Assembly (NCBI GenBank): GCA_937960895.1
Contig: CALCJD010000094.1
Location: forward strand, 38,097-102,096
From: an uncultured Spartobacteria bacterium
Lineage (GTDB): Bacteria > Verrucomicrobiota > Verrucomicrobiia > Chthoniobacterales > Terrimicrobiaceae
DNA length: 64,000 nucleotides
Direction of reading: 5' to 3'
Below, piece after piece: positions 9,292 through 17,394 of this stretch. Positions within the stretch are counted from its first letter, which is position 1, and each line of letters starts with the position of its first letter. A program made the translations under genes and the position numbers. The notes under the pieces are model-generated. The model did no database searches. It was not told where the DNA came from and worked only from the letters and a program-made list of their open reading frames with translations.

Positions 9292-9990
9292 GTGGAAGCC
9301 ATCATCCTTGCCGGCGGCGCGGGGACCCGCCTGCGGTCCGTGGTCAGCGACATCCCCAAACCCATGGCTCCCGTTCAGGGGCGCCCGATGCTGGAGTGGC
9401 AGTTGATCCACCTGCGCCGCCAGGGCATTGGCCGGGTGGTCCTTTCCGTGGGTCATCTGGCGGACGTCATCGTGCGTCATTTCGGGGAGCATTGGGAGGG
9501 CCTCGAAATTGCCTATGCGGTGGAAACCGTTCCGCTGGGAACCGGGGGGGCGATTCAATTCGCGCTGCAGAAGATTCGCGGAACGGAATGTTTCGTCCTG
9601 AACGGCGATTCGCTTTTGGATCTCGATTATGCGGCGATGAAACGGGCGCACGGGGCCGCGCATCTCACCATGGCCCTGAAGCGGGCCGATGATTCCGGGC
9701 GATACGGCTGCGTGGTGTGTGACGGGGCCCGCGTGAGCCGCTTCTCCCCGGGACAGGAGAAGCCGGAAGGTGCGGCCCTGATCAATGGCGGGGTTTATCT
9801 GACCTCGCCGGGACTTTTTGGCAACCGCCCGGTGGGGGCCTTTTCCTTCGAGAGGGATTTTCTTCCGGATTTGTGCGTCCGGGGCCGGGTGCATCATGTG
9901 ATCTGTTCCGGGTTTTTCATTGATATCGGCGTACCGGAGGACTATTCGAGGGCGCAGTCGGAGCCATTTTTTCCGAGCCTGCTGACCTGA
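9292..9990 (+). CDS. hddC: nucleotidyltransferase, D-glycero-D-manno-heptose 1-phosphate guanylyltransferase-like
   Basis: A 232-residue sugar-1-phosphate nucleotidyltransferase with the signature EAIILAGGAGTRLR, the KPM motif, the GTGGAI loop and the metal-site FVLNGDSLLDLD. With the divergent GHMP kinase it fits HddC, which makes GDP-D-glycero-alpha-D-manno-heptose. GTG 9292 is preferred because family members start right at the EAIILAGG strand; an upstream TTG at 9250 would add 14 residues and overlap the kinase start. No Shine-Dalgarno is seen. The methyltransferase ATG follows the stop by one base, so this gene heads a four-gene rightward unit. GDP versus another nucleotide cannot be told from sequence alone. 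Confidence 0.8.
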   Translation: MEAIILAGGAGTRLRSVVSDIPKPMAPVQGRPMLEWQLIHLRRQGIGRVVLSVGHLADVIVRHFGEHWEGLEIAYAVETVPLGTGGAIQFALQKIRGTECFVLNGDSLLDLDYAAMKRAHGAAHLTMALKRADDSGRYGCVVCDGARVSRFSPGQEKPEGAALINGGVYLTSPGLFGNRPVGAFSFERDFLPDLCVRGRVHHVICSGFFIDIGVPEDYSRAQSEPFFPSLLT

Positions 9991-9991
9991 T

Positions 9992-11200
9992 ATGCTTTGC
10001 CGTGTATGTGACTCCCCGGAACTGGAACCCGTGATCGACCTGGGCCGGCAGCCTTGGTGCAATCATTTTCTTCGCGCGGAGGAGGTGGGCCGGGAGCCGT
10101 TTTATCCCCTCCGGGTTGTTTACTGCCGGGAGTGTTCGACGGCGCAACTCGACTACACGGTGGCCAAGGAGGTGATGTTCGGCGATCACACCTATCTTTC
10201 CGGGGTCACCCGCTCCCTCAGCGAGCACTTTGCCAATGTGGCGCGGTCGGTCGATGCGCGATTTTTCGCGCACCGGACGGCCAAGAGCGTGCTGGACATC
10301 GGTTCCAATGACGGGACCCAGCTGCGACACTTCCAGGCACTGGGATATGACGTGCTGGGCGTGGAGTCCTCCAAAAAAACGGCGGCCATCGCCAACGAAG
10401 CCGGGGTGCCCACGCTGAACGCGTTTTTCAACGGGGAAGTGGCGCGGGGCCTCGGGCGCCGGTTCGACGTCATCAATGCGGCGGGTGTGTTTTTCCATCT
10501 CGAAGAACTTCATTCGGTCACCGAGGGGATCCGCGAGTGTCTGAAGGACGACGGGGTGTTCGTGGTGCAGTTCCTCTACATGAAGAAGATCGTGGAGAAC
10601 GGCGCCTTCGATCAGATCTATCACGAACATCTCCTGTATTACAATCTGCGCACGATCAGTGTCCTGCTGAAACGGCACGGACTGGAGTTGTTCGACGCCC
10701 GGCTCGAGCCGATTCACGGAGGGTCGATTGTCGCCTACGTGGGGCACAAGGGAAGGTGGACGGAATCGCAGCAGCTTCGCGCCATGCTGGCGGCGGAGGA
10801 CGCCGCGGGAAGCAACCGCATCGAGACCTATCGGGATTTCGCCCGGCGGATCGAAAGAATGAAGGAGGAGAACCTCGCCTATCTGCGGAAGGCGGCCGAG
10901 GAGGGCCGGGTGGTCATGGGGATGGGAGCCCCGGTCAAGGGCAACACCATGCTCAATTATTTCGGGGTCGGCAGGGATCTGATCCGGTGCCTCGTGGAAA
11001 AAAATCCCCTGCGCAAGGGGCTGTTTGCGCCGGGCAGCCATCTGCCGGTCGTCATGGAGGACGAACTGGAGCGCCCGCCGGACATTTACTTCGTGCTGGC
11101 GTGGAATTTCAAAAGGGAAATCCTCGAGAACAACCGGAAACTCAGCTCCGAAGGAGTTGAGTTTTACTTCCCGGTCGATCCCGACCGCTCGGCGTCGTGA
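9992..11200 (+). CDS. SAM-dependent sugar C-methyltransferase-like protein with zinc-binding N-terminus
   Basis: A 402-residue three-part protein. The N-terminus has paired cysteines (C3, C6, C45, C48) as in the zinc-binding domain of NDP-hexose C-methyltransferases (Methyltransf_13). The middle is a Rossmann SAM domain with VLDIGSNDGTQL at residues 100-111. The C-terminus resembles Methyltransf_14 (GMGAPVKGNTMLNYFG). Relatives such as the TylC3 type methylate keto-sugars bound to nucleotides, so the substrate is likely a nucleotide sugar made by its neighbours; whether it is C-3 methylation is inference. It follows the nucleotidyltransferase by one base and overlaps the epimerase start as GTGA, a tightly coupled set. 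Confidence 0.82.
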   Translation: MLCRVCDSPELEPVIDLGRQPWCNHFLRAEEVGREPFYPLRVVYCRECSTAQLDYTVAKEVMFGDHTYLSGVTRSLSEHFANVARSVDARFFAHRTAKSVLDIGSNDGTQLRHFQALGYDVLGVESSKKTAAIANEAGVPTLNAFFNGEVARGLGRRFDVINAAGVFFHLEELHSVTEGIRECLKDDGVFVVQFLYMKKIVENGAFDQIYHEHLLYYNLRTISVLLKRHGLELFDARLEPIHGGSIVAYVGHKGRWTESQQLRAMLAAEDAAGSNRIETYRDFARRIERMKEENLAYLRKAAEEGRVVMGMGAPVKGNTMLNYFGVGRDLIRCLVEKNPLRKGLFAPGSHLPVVMEDELERPPDIYFVLAWNFKREILENNRKLSSEGVEFYFPVDPDRSAS

Positions 11201-12111
11201 AGGTACTGGTCACCGGGGGAACCGGATTTTTGGGCCGGCATCTTGTGCCCACCCTGCTCGCGAGGGGCTGGGAGGTCGAGGTCATCAACTCCCGGAACTG
11301 TGATCTCCGGGACCGGTCGAATCTGCTGCAGTTCAAGGACAGGAAGTTTGACCGGATCTATCATCTGGCCGCCTGGACCAAGGCCGGCGACTTTTGCCTT
11401 CATCACAAGGGGGAACAGTGGATCATCAATCAGTTGATCAACACCAATGTCCTCTGGTTCTGGCGGGAATACCAGCCGTCGGCCTTGATGATCGCGATGG
11501 GAACGAGCTGCGCCTACCCGCCGGAATTGGAGCTGCGGGAGGAAAATTACATGGTGGGAGAGCCCGACCGGGACCTCTACACCTATGCCATGACCAAACG
11601 GATGCTGTATACGGGCCTCCTGGCCTTGAAACATCAGTTTGGCATGCGGTTTCGTTATTTCATTCCCTCCACCCTTTACGGTCCGCGTTTCGACGAGGAG
11701 GACTCCCATTTTATCTTTGACCTCATCAAGAAAATTGTCCGGGGCCGGAGGAACGGGGACCCCGTCGTCCTGTGGGGGACCGGCGACCAGGTCCGTGAAC
11801 TTGTCTATGTGGACGATGCGGTTCGGCTGATGGAGATGGCGGTGGAAAGGCCGGACGCGGAAATTCTCAATCTGGCGAGCGGGACAGGTTTTACGATCAG
11901 GCGGTATGCGGAAATGATCTGCCGGATCACGGGTTATGAGGCGAAGGAGATCATTTACGACACCACCAGGTTTAGCGGGGTCCCGAAAAAGGTTCTCAGC
12001 GCCTCGAAAATAGGCCGGCTTTTTGATTTCGCGTTCACCCCCATTGAAACGGGCCTGCGAAAAACGGTTGAGTATTATCTTTCGCAGGCCTCCGGGAATC
12101 CCAACCCATGA
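11197..12111 (+). CDS. NAD(P)-dependent sugar epimerase/reductase, GDP-fucose synthase-like SDR
   Basis: A 304-residue extended short-chain dehydrogenase: nucleotide loop VTGGTGFLG (residues 5-13), a Ser at 104 in GTSCAYP and the Y130-x-x-x-K134 pair in YTYAMTK. The overall pattern is closest to GDP-L-fucose synthase and related GDP-sugar epimerase/reductases, which fits the GDP-heptose genes next door; the exact reaction cannot be fixed from sequence. The start is GTG overlapping the methyltransferase stop (GTGA), so translation is coupled. After the gene about 90 bases separate it from the membrane glycosyltransferase. Confidence 0.8.
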   Translation: MKVLVTGGTGFLGRHLVPTLLARGWEVEVINSRNCDLRDRSNLLQFKDRKFDRIYHLAAWTKAGDFCLHHKGEQWIINQLINTNVLWFWREYQPSALMIAMGTSCAYPPELELREENYMVGEPDRDLYTYAMTKRMLYTGLLALKHQFGMRFRYFIPSTLYGPRFDEEDSHFIFDLIKKIVRGRRNGDPVVLWGTGDQVRELVYVDDAVRLMEMAVERPDAEILNLASGTGFTIRRYAEMICRITGYEAKEIIYDTTRFSGVPKKVLSASKIGRLFDFAFTPIETGLRKTVEYYLSQASGNPNP

Positions 12112-12202
12112 ATATCCGGAATCATCCGGCTGCCGGCGGGCTTTCTTTCACCAAGGAAAATCCCCGGAGGACGGTAACTTGCGGTCGACGGGGTGAAACC
12201 CA

Positions 12203-13834
12203 ATGAATGCTGAAAACCGTTTTTTCAAGAGGCAGGGGATCCATTGGTGGCCGGGGGGACTGATTGTTCTCGCCGCATCGGTCCTATTGTTTTTTCGGCT
12301 CGGTCAATATGCCCTGTGGGACGATGAGGCGGCGACGGCCCTTCATGCCCTGGGGGTCTGGCGCACGGGGGATACCACGGCGATTTTGGATCACAACATC
12401 GTGGCGACCTATCGCGGGGTGAACCTGCGCGACCTTCATGAGCGTCTTGAGCCGCCCCTGCAATCCTATGTGGCCGCCCCCTTTGTGGGCCTGCTGGGAG
12501 CCACCGCCTTCGCCGCCCGCCTGCCGTTTGCCTTGGTGGGCCTGATCGGAATCGTGCTGCTCTTGTACTGGGGGAGACAGCGGTATCAGGAAGGGTGGCA
12601 GTTTGCGCTTCTGGGCCTGGCCATCCTCGGCAATGTCTCCCTGTTTCTCTATTTCCGTCAGTCCCGGTATTACGCGCTCGCCATTACGCTGACATTGTTG
12701 CTGGCCTATGTCTATACCCATTGGAACGGCCGGCGGAACGTGCTTTTGTGGTTCTCCCTGGTGTCCGCGGGACTTTATCTGGCGAATTATCTGAACTTTA
12801 TCGCCTTTTACGTCACCGTTTTCGTCGATTATTTGTTTTGGGGACGGCACCGCAAAAAACTCGGTGTCGCCGACTGGCTGACGGTCATCGTTCCCCAATC
12901 GGTCGTCATTCTGATCTGTGCCTCCATCTGGAACCCCCTTGGCATGGATGCGCGGCATGCGTTGCCTTTTTCCAATCTTGCCGAGCGTTTCATCCTTTTG
13001 TTCTGGAACCTTCGGGATCTGGTTCTGTGCGAGTTTGGCGTCGGAGTGTTGCTGCTGGCCGCTCCGTTCGTGGGGTGGTGGAGGGGAAATCAACTGCTTT
13101 TGCGCGGATGCGCGGCCGGTTGGGTTTACATTCTGATCATCACGGCCATTTCCCCCCAACCGGTGTCCATGACGTCGGTGGCCGATGTTCGTTATCTTGT
13201 CCCCCTGATCCCGCTGTTCATTTTTCTTGGCGTGGAGACGCTTGTGGCCCTGCTTCCGACTCGTCCCGTTGTCGCCGTGCCCCTGGGGGTGCTGGCCTTT
13301 GGGACGAACCTTCTCGGGGGTGCTCTGCTCACGGGACAGGGGGTGGAATCCACCTGGTTGAAATATGCCGGCGAGTTGGCCGATCCCCCCTCGGATCCCT
13401 ACACCGTGACGGCGCGCTGGATTCGCGACAATATCAGGCCGAAGGAAAGTGTCTGGGTTTTGCCGGATTACATGACCTACCCCCTGATGTACCATGCGCC
13501 GGATCCCTTGTACGCCTGGCAGCTCGACTGGCCTCCCCGCGAGCAATTCAAGGATTTTGCGCCGATTTATTTCCAAGGGCGAGTCCCGCCGGACTATATC
13601 ATCGCCTTTGGACCGGTGGTTCAGTCCCTGCTGCCCATGTTGCAGCGGTGGGCCGGGAACGGAGTGCGCTATGAGTTCGTCGCGTCGATCGAACAATTCT
13701 GGAAGGACGTCTACCGGCCCGAGTTGATCTGGCGTTCCTTCACGGGGATTGAGTCGTTTGACGGCAACGTCGAGGCGATCTATATCTTTCGGCGGGTGGA
13801 ACCGCCGCGGAAATCGCCATCTTCCGAAGATTGA
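12203..13834 (+). CDS. GT39/PMT_2-like membrane glycosyltransferase
   Basis: A 543-residue integral membrane protein with about ten spans. The first extracytoplasmic loop has the acidic WDDEAATALHALG motif typical of ArnT/PMT-type GT-C enzymes, which transfer a sugar from a polyprenyl-phosphate donor on the periplasmic face. The C-terminal ~140 residues are a soluble domain. It is the last gene of the rightward block nucleotidyltransferase-methyltransferase-epimerase, so it may transfer the modified sugar those genes make. Both this protein and the two leftward membrane glycosyltransferases need a lipid-linked donor, which the fused DPM1-like domain could supply. Its acceptor is unknown. Confidence 0.8.
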   Translation: MNAENRFFKRQGIHWWPGGLIVLAASVLLFFRLGQYALWDDEAATALHALGVWRTGDTTAILDHNIVATYRGVNLRDLHERLEPPLQSYVAAPFVGLLGATAFAARLPFALVGLIGIVLLLYWGRQRYQEGWQFALLGLAILGNVSLFLYFRQSRYYALAITLTLLLAYVYTHWNGRRNVLLWFSLVSAGLYLANYLNFIAFYVTVFVDYLFWGRHRKKLGVADWLTVIVPQSVVILICASIWNPLGMDARHALPFSNLAERFILLFWNLRDLVLCEFGVGVLLLAAPFVGWWRGNQLLLRGCAAGWVYILIITAISPQPVSMTSVADVRYLVPLIPLFIFLGVETLVALLPTRPVVAVPLGVLAFGTNLLGGALLTGQGVESTWLKYAGELADPPSDPYTVTARWIRDNIRPKESVWVLPDYMTYPLMYHAPDPLYAWQLDWPPREQFKDFAPIYFQGRVPPDYIIAFGPVVQSLLPMLQRWAGNGVRYEFVASIEQFWKDVYRPELIWRSFTGIESFDGNVEAIYIFRRVEPPRKSPSSED

Positions 13835-13875
13835 CGCCTCTCCCCCGCTGGCCAAGGGAGGGACGGCGGAGCCCG

Positions 13876-13899
13876 GAAAACTTCCTGAACGCTGTCAGG
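13876..13899 (-). terminator. weak candidate terminator after the GT2 gene
   Basis: On the reverse strand a 5-bp stem (CCTGA/TCAGG, six-base loop) lies 15 bases after the GT2 stop and is followed by AAGTTTTCC. The stem and U-run are short, so this is a weak call. It sits in the gap where the rightward GT39-like gene and the leftward GT2 gene converge. Confidence 0.3.
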
Positions 13900-13913
13900 G
13901 GGGGAAGGGGGCG

Positions 13914-14672
13914 TTACCTTTTGTACTCGGCCTTCAATGCGAGAAGCCCCTGGTAGGCCCGGAGGCATTCCAGAAAATACCGGTTGAAGGGGAGTCCCCG
14001 GCTGGTTCCGTGCTGGCGTTTCCGGTGGATGACCCGCACCTGTTTGATGCTGTAGTTTTCCAATTCCGCCCGGAGGAGCAATTCGGCATTGAGGAGTGTG
14101 GGCATGCAACGGAGGCGGGGCAGCAGATCGAGCACGACATCGCGTCGGATGATCCGAAAGGCGGAATTGATGTCCGAATAATGCTCGTCGAAGATGAAGC
14201 GGGCCAGCCGGTTGAAGCACGCCGACGAAACCTTCCGGAAAAACGGATCCTGCCGGCCGATTTTGGCGCCGTGCACGATGTCGAACTTGCCGACATGCGG
14301 GGTAAGTTTCCAGAATTCCGAGGCGACGTACTGGCCGTCGGAATCGGTGAAGAAGATCAGTGGACAGCGGGCGTTGCGGTAGAGGTTTCGCGCCGCCGCG
14401 GCGAACCCTTCCTTTCTCTCATGGTATTCGACCCGCAGGAAGGGGTGCTTCGCCTGCAATCTCTCCAGGATTTGCCGTGTCCCGTCGGTGCTTTCCGCCT
14501 CATCGATGAGCAACTCGGATCCCTGGGGAAGCCAGCGGATGACTTCGGACACCCATTCTTCGATCACCTCTTCGATGACCTCCGCCTCGTTGCAAACGGG
14601 CATGACAATGGAAATCGGTTCCGGGGGAATGACCCGTTCCGATCGTGCCGGGGGCGCTGGTGTACTAGACAT
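13914..14672 (-). CDS. family 2 glycosyltransferase
   Basis: A 252-residue GT2 enzyme of the polyprenol-phosphate sugar transferase type: ISIVMPVCNEAEVIEEV at the start, a degenerate nucleotide site (LLIDEAESTDGT instead of the common V-D-D-x-S-x-D-x-T), and the metal motif FFTDSDGQY. There is no C-terminal membrane span, so it probably acts on the inner face of the membrane with a lipid carrier. ATG 14672 is chosen because the upstream in-frame extension lies inside the epimerase gene in another frame. It overlaps the epimerase 3' end by 8 bases, indicating coupling. Donor and acceptor are unknown. Confidence 0.78.
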   Translation of the reverse strand: MSSTPAPPARSERVIPPEPISIVMPVCNEAEVIEEVIEEWVSEVIRWLPQGSELLIDEAESTDGTRQILERLQAKHPFLRVEYHERKEGFAAAARNLYRNARCPLIFFTDSDGQYVASEFWKLTPHVGKFDIVHGAKIGRQDPFFRKVSSACFNRLARFIFDEHYSDINSAFRIIRRDVVLDLLPRLRCMPTLLNAELLLRAELENYSIKQVRVIHRKRQHGTSRGLPFNRYFLECLRAYQGLLALKAEYKR

Positions 14673-15612
14673 TGGCGTACCGGGAATTGCGAAGAATGCG
14701 GTAGCCTTTGATGAGCTCCGCAATGCCGCTTTGCAGACTGAACTGCGGCCGGAACCCCGTGGCGAGAAGTCGGGCGTTTGACACGATATAATCCCGTTTG
14801 TCCGGATCCTCCCCGATGGGCGCCTCGAGGTAGACGAAATTGGGCAACTGTTTCCGGATTTCCTCGCAGAGTTCGAGTTTGGAAAGATTGGCGTCCTCCA
14901 GGCCGGCGTTGTAGGCACGGCCGCGCATGGTGTCGAAGTTGGCGAGCGCGTGGAGAAACGCCCGGGCCGCGTCGCGGATGTGGAGGTAGTTGCGTTTGAA
15001 GTGTCCCTCAAAAACAACCACCGCGCGGTCGGTGACCGCCCGGTGGACGAAGTCGTTCACCAAAAGATCCAGGCGCATGCGGGGCGAGAGCCCGAAGATG
15101 GTGGCAAATCGGAAACTGAGTCCATTTTCTCTCGAGAGCACCGCAGTCTCCGCCTCGCACTTGGTGGTGCCATACAGGGAGATGGGCCGCAGCGGGGTGT
15201 CCTCCGTGCAGAACTTGCCCTTTTCACCGATGCCGTAGCCGCTGTTGGTGGTGGGAAAGAGGATTTTTTGCGCGGGAGACGCAAGGCGGCAAAGCATGAG
15301 GACGGCGTCCCGGTTGATGGTTTCCGCGCCGACGCGATCCACGTTGCAAAGGGGGGCGCCGACCAGGGCGGCCAGGGGAATGATGACATCGGCCTCCTTG
15401 ACCAGAGGAGCGACAATCCGTTCGTCCCGGCAATCTCCCCGCACCACTTCGAATCCTTCCCGATGACAGCAGTCCAGAAGGGAGGCTTGACCGAAGAGAA
15501 AATTGTCGAGGACCGTCACCGAGTATCCGGCGTCCAGAAGCGCGGGAACGAGGATGGATCCGATGTAACCGGCGCCGCCGGTGACGAGGATTTTTTCTGA
15601 AGATCTGGGCAT
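14665..15612 (-). CDS. NAD-dependent nucleotide-sugar epimerase/dehydratase
   Basis: A 315-residue extended SDR with the nucleotide loop VTGGAGYIGSIL (residues 10-21), an N-S-G-Y-G motif where family members keep the catalytic Ser/Thr, and the Y-x-x-x-K pair in LYGTTKCEAE. Such proteins epimerise or reduce UDP-, GDP- or dTDP-sugars; which one cannot be told. ATG 15612 gives the standard short N-terminus before the first strand (EKILVTGG). It is upstream of, and overlaps, the GT2 gene. Together they form a small leftward unit that converges on the heptose/glycan block. Confidence 0.8.
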   Translation of the reverse strand: MPRSSEKILVTGGAGYIGSILVPALLDAGYSVTVLDNFLFGQASLLDCCHREGFEVVRGDCRDERIVAPLVKEADVIIPLAALVGAPLCNVDRVGAETINRDAVLMLCRLASPAQKILFPTTNSGYGIGEKGKFCTEDTPLRPISLYGTTKCEAETAVLSRENGLSFRFATIFGLSPRMRLDLLVNDFVHRAVTDRAVVVFEGHFKRNYLHIRDAARAFLHALANFDTMRGRAYNAGLEDANLSKLELCEEIRKQLPNFVYLEAPIGEDPDKRDYIVSNARLLATGFRPQFSLQSGIAELIKGYRILRNSRYANV

Positions 15613-15810
15613 GGAGGATGGAAAGGGGCGTTGGAATGAAACGCACATTCCTACGTCAAACCTCGCGGGTCCGTCGAGTACCATGCACGGGGCTTCCGCG
15701 GCGGATTTTAAGGCGGGGGTGCCGCGGGGCTCCGCCGTCCTTTTCTGGCAGGCCGGCGATTGGCCGGGCGGAAAAACAATCCGCCGCCGGCCGGTGAAGT
15801 CGGGCCGGCG

Positions 15811-16515
15811 TTACCCGGGGTCAGCCAGTCGTTGGGCGACCCGGGAGGTGATTTTTCGGCGTTCCTCGGTGATCTCCCGCAGTTCCTCCCGGACCCTGCC
15901 GGCAATGGCCGGGGGGGCGGAGCAGGGGCTTCCGCAGGCAAACGGGGGTTCCGGGGAATACTCCAGATAAAGCTGGATGGCCTGCGCGGCCTCGTCGCCG
16001 CGGAGGAGGGCCACCACGCGCAGGGCGGCGTCCAGTCCGGAGGTCACGCCGGCGGCCGTCACCAGAGGGCCGTCGACGACAATCCGCCCATTCACGGCGA
16101 TGGCGCCGAATTGCGGCAGGAGATCGTGGCTCGCCCAGTGCGTGGTGGCCTTCCGGCCCTTCAGCAATCCGGCCGCTCCCAGCAGCAGGGCACCGGTGCA
16201 GATGGAAAAAACGCATGCCGCCCCGCCCGCCAGGCGCCGCAACAGGGAGAGGGTTTCCCCGTCCTCCATGAGGGCGTTCACCCCGCGCCCGCCGGGAACC
16301 ACCAGGACGTCGAGGGCGGGGACGTCGGCATACGTCTTGTCGGGCGTCAGCACCAGTCCGCGGGTGTCGCGCACGGGATCGGCGGTTCGGGCGAAGATGT
16401 GAAACGTGGAATTCGGCGTGCGGCTCAGGACCTCAAACGGACCGGTGAAATCCAGCTGGTCCAGGGCCGGAAAAATCAGCGCTCCGATCCGCAGGTGGCG
16501 CTCCGGGGGAACCAT
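15811..16515 (-). CDS. DJ-1/PfpI family protein
   Basis: A 234-residue class I glutamine amidotransferase-like protein. The nucleophile elbow is FSICTGALLLGAAGLL with Cys106, and an early acidic residue in LDQLDFTGPFEVL is where the family keeps its partner acid; the T-T-H-W motif after the elbow is common in AraC-associated and isonitrile-hydratase-like members. Here no AraC domain is attached. Possible roles include isonitrile hydratase or a stress-type chaperone/glyoxalase; sequence does not decide. It starts four bases after argB, so it is likely carried on the arginine transcript, although it has no obvious link to that pathway. Confidence 0.8.
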   Translation of the reverse strand: MVPPERHLRIGALIFPALDQLDFTGPFEVLSRTPNSTFHIFARTADPVRDTRGLVLTPDKTYADVPALDVLVVPGGRGVNALMEDGETLSLLRRLAGGAACVFSICTGALLLGAAGLLKGRKATTHWASHDLLPQFGAIAVNGRIVVDGPLVTAAGVTSGLDAALRVVALLRGDEAAQAIQLYLEYSPEPPFACGSPCSAPPAIAGRVREELREITEERRKITSRVAQRLADPG

Positions 16516-16519
16516 GGAA

Positions 16520-17389
16520 TCAGGCGATGATTTCCGTGCCGATGCCGGCGTTGGTGAAGATTTCCAGAAGCAGGCAGTGCTGCACGTTGCCGCCGATCAG
16601 GTGCACCTTTTCCACGCCCTTTCGCAGGGCCGCCACGGCGGACTGGACCTTCGGGATCATTCCGCCGCCGATGACCTTTTCCTTGATGAGCGTGTCCATC
16701 TGGTCGGCATGGACCGTGGGAATCAGCGACTCGCGGTCGGCCGGGTCGCGCATAATGCCGGGCACGTCGCTGGCGTAGATGAGCTTGGAGGCGTTGAGGG
16801 CCGCGGCAAGGGCGGCGGCGGCGATGTCGGCGTTGATGTTGAGCACGGTGCCGTCCTCCGCGGCGCCGAGCGGACTGATCACCGGCACGACCTCCTCATG
16901 GATGGTGGCGGCGATCTCGTCGCAATGGATCGAGGAGACTTCGCCCACAAAACCGATGTCCACCGGCTCCCCGTTTTCCTCCTGCGGTCCCATGCGGTTC
17001 GCGCCGAAGACCCGGCGTCCGGAAAATCCGCGCGCCTTGCCGCCGTATTTGACGATGGTCTCGACGATCTTCGGGTTGATTTCCCGGTCGAGGGTTTCGG
17101 AGACGATGGTGATGGACTGGGCGTCGGTGACGCGGAGGCCGTTGACAAAACGGGCCTTCAGTCCGGCGGCGCGCATCTTGGCGGTGATGGCCTTGCCGCC
17201 ACCGTGAACCAGCACGGGATTGATGCCGACGGCTTCCAGGAAGACGACATCGCGAAGAAAACGTTCGACGATGTGTTCCTCCTCCATGGCCGCGCCGCCG
17301 TATTTGATGACAAACGTCTGGCCGCGGAAACGCTGGATGTAGGGCAGGGCCTCGATGAGGCTTTCGGAACGGGCTTCGGGAGTGAGCAT
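16520..17389 (-). CDS. argB: acetylglutamate kinase
   Basis: A 289-residue amino-acid kinase that phosphorylates N-acetylglutamate, the second step of arginine synthesis. Visible are FVIKYGGAAM near the N-terminus, LVHGGGKAI, the NINADIAAAALAAAL block that binds nucleotide, and GGGMIPKVQSAV near the end. The chosen ATG gives the usual short N-terminus; a longer in-frame extension would run into argJ. argJ ends five bases upstream, so the order argC-argJ-argB is one transcript. The N-terminal helix (LIEALPYIQRF) resembles the extra helix of arginine-sensitive hexameric kinases, hinting at feedback inhibition; that is inference. Confidence 0.96.
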   Translation of the reverse strand: MLTPEARSESLIEALPYIQRFRGQTFVIKYGGAAMEEEHIVERFLRDVVFLEAVGINPVLVHGGGKAITAKMRAAGLKARFVNGLRVTDAQSITIVSETLDREINPKIVETIVKYGGKARGFSGRRVFGANRMGPQEENGEPVDIGFVGEVSSIHCDEIAATIHEEVVPVISPLGAAEDGTVLNINADIAAAALAAALNASKLIYASDVPGIMRDPADRESLIPTVHADQMDTLIKEKVIGGGMIPKVQSAVAALRKGVEKVHLIGGNVQHCLLLEIFTNAGIGTEIIA

Positions 17390-17394
17390 GGAAA

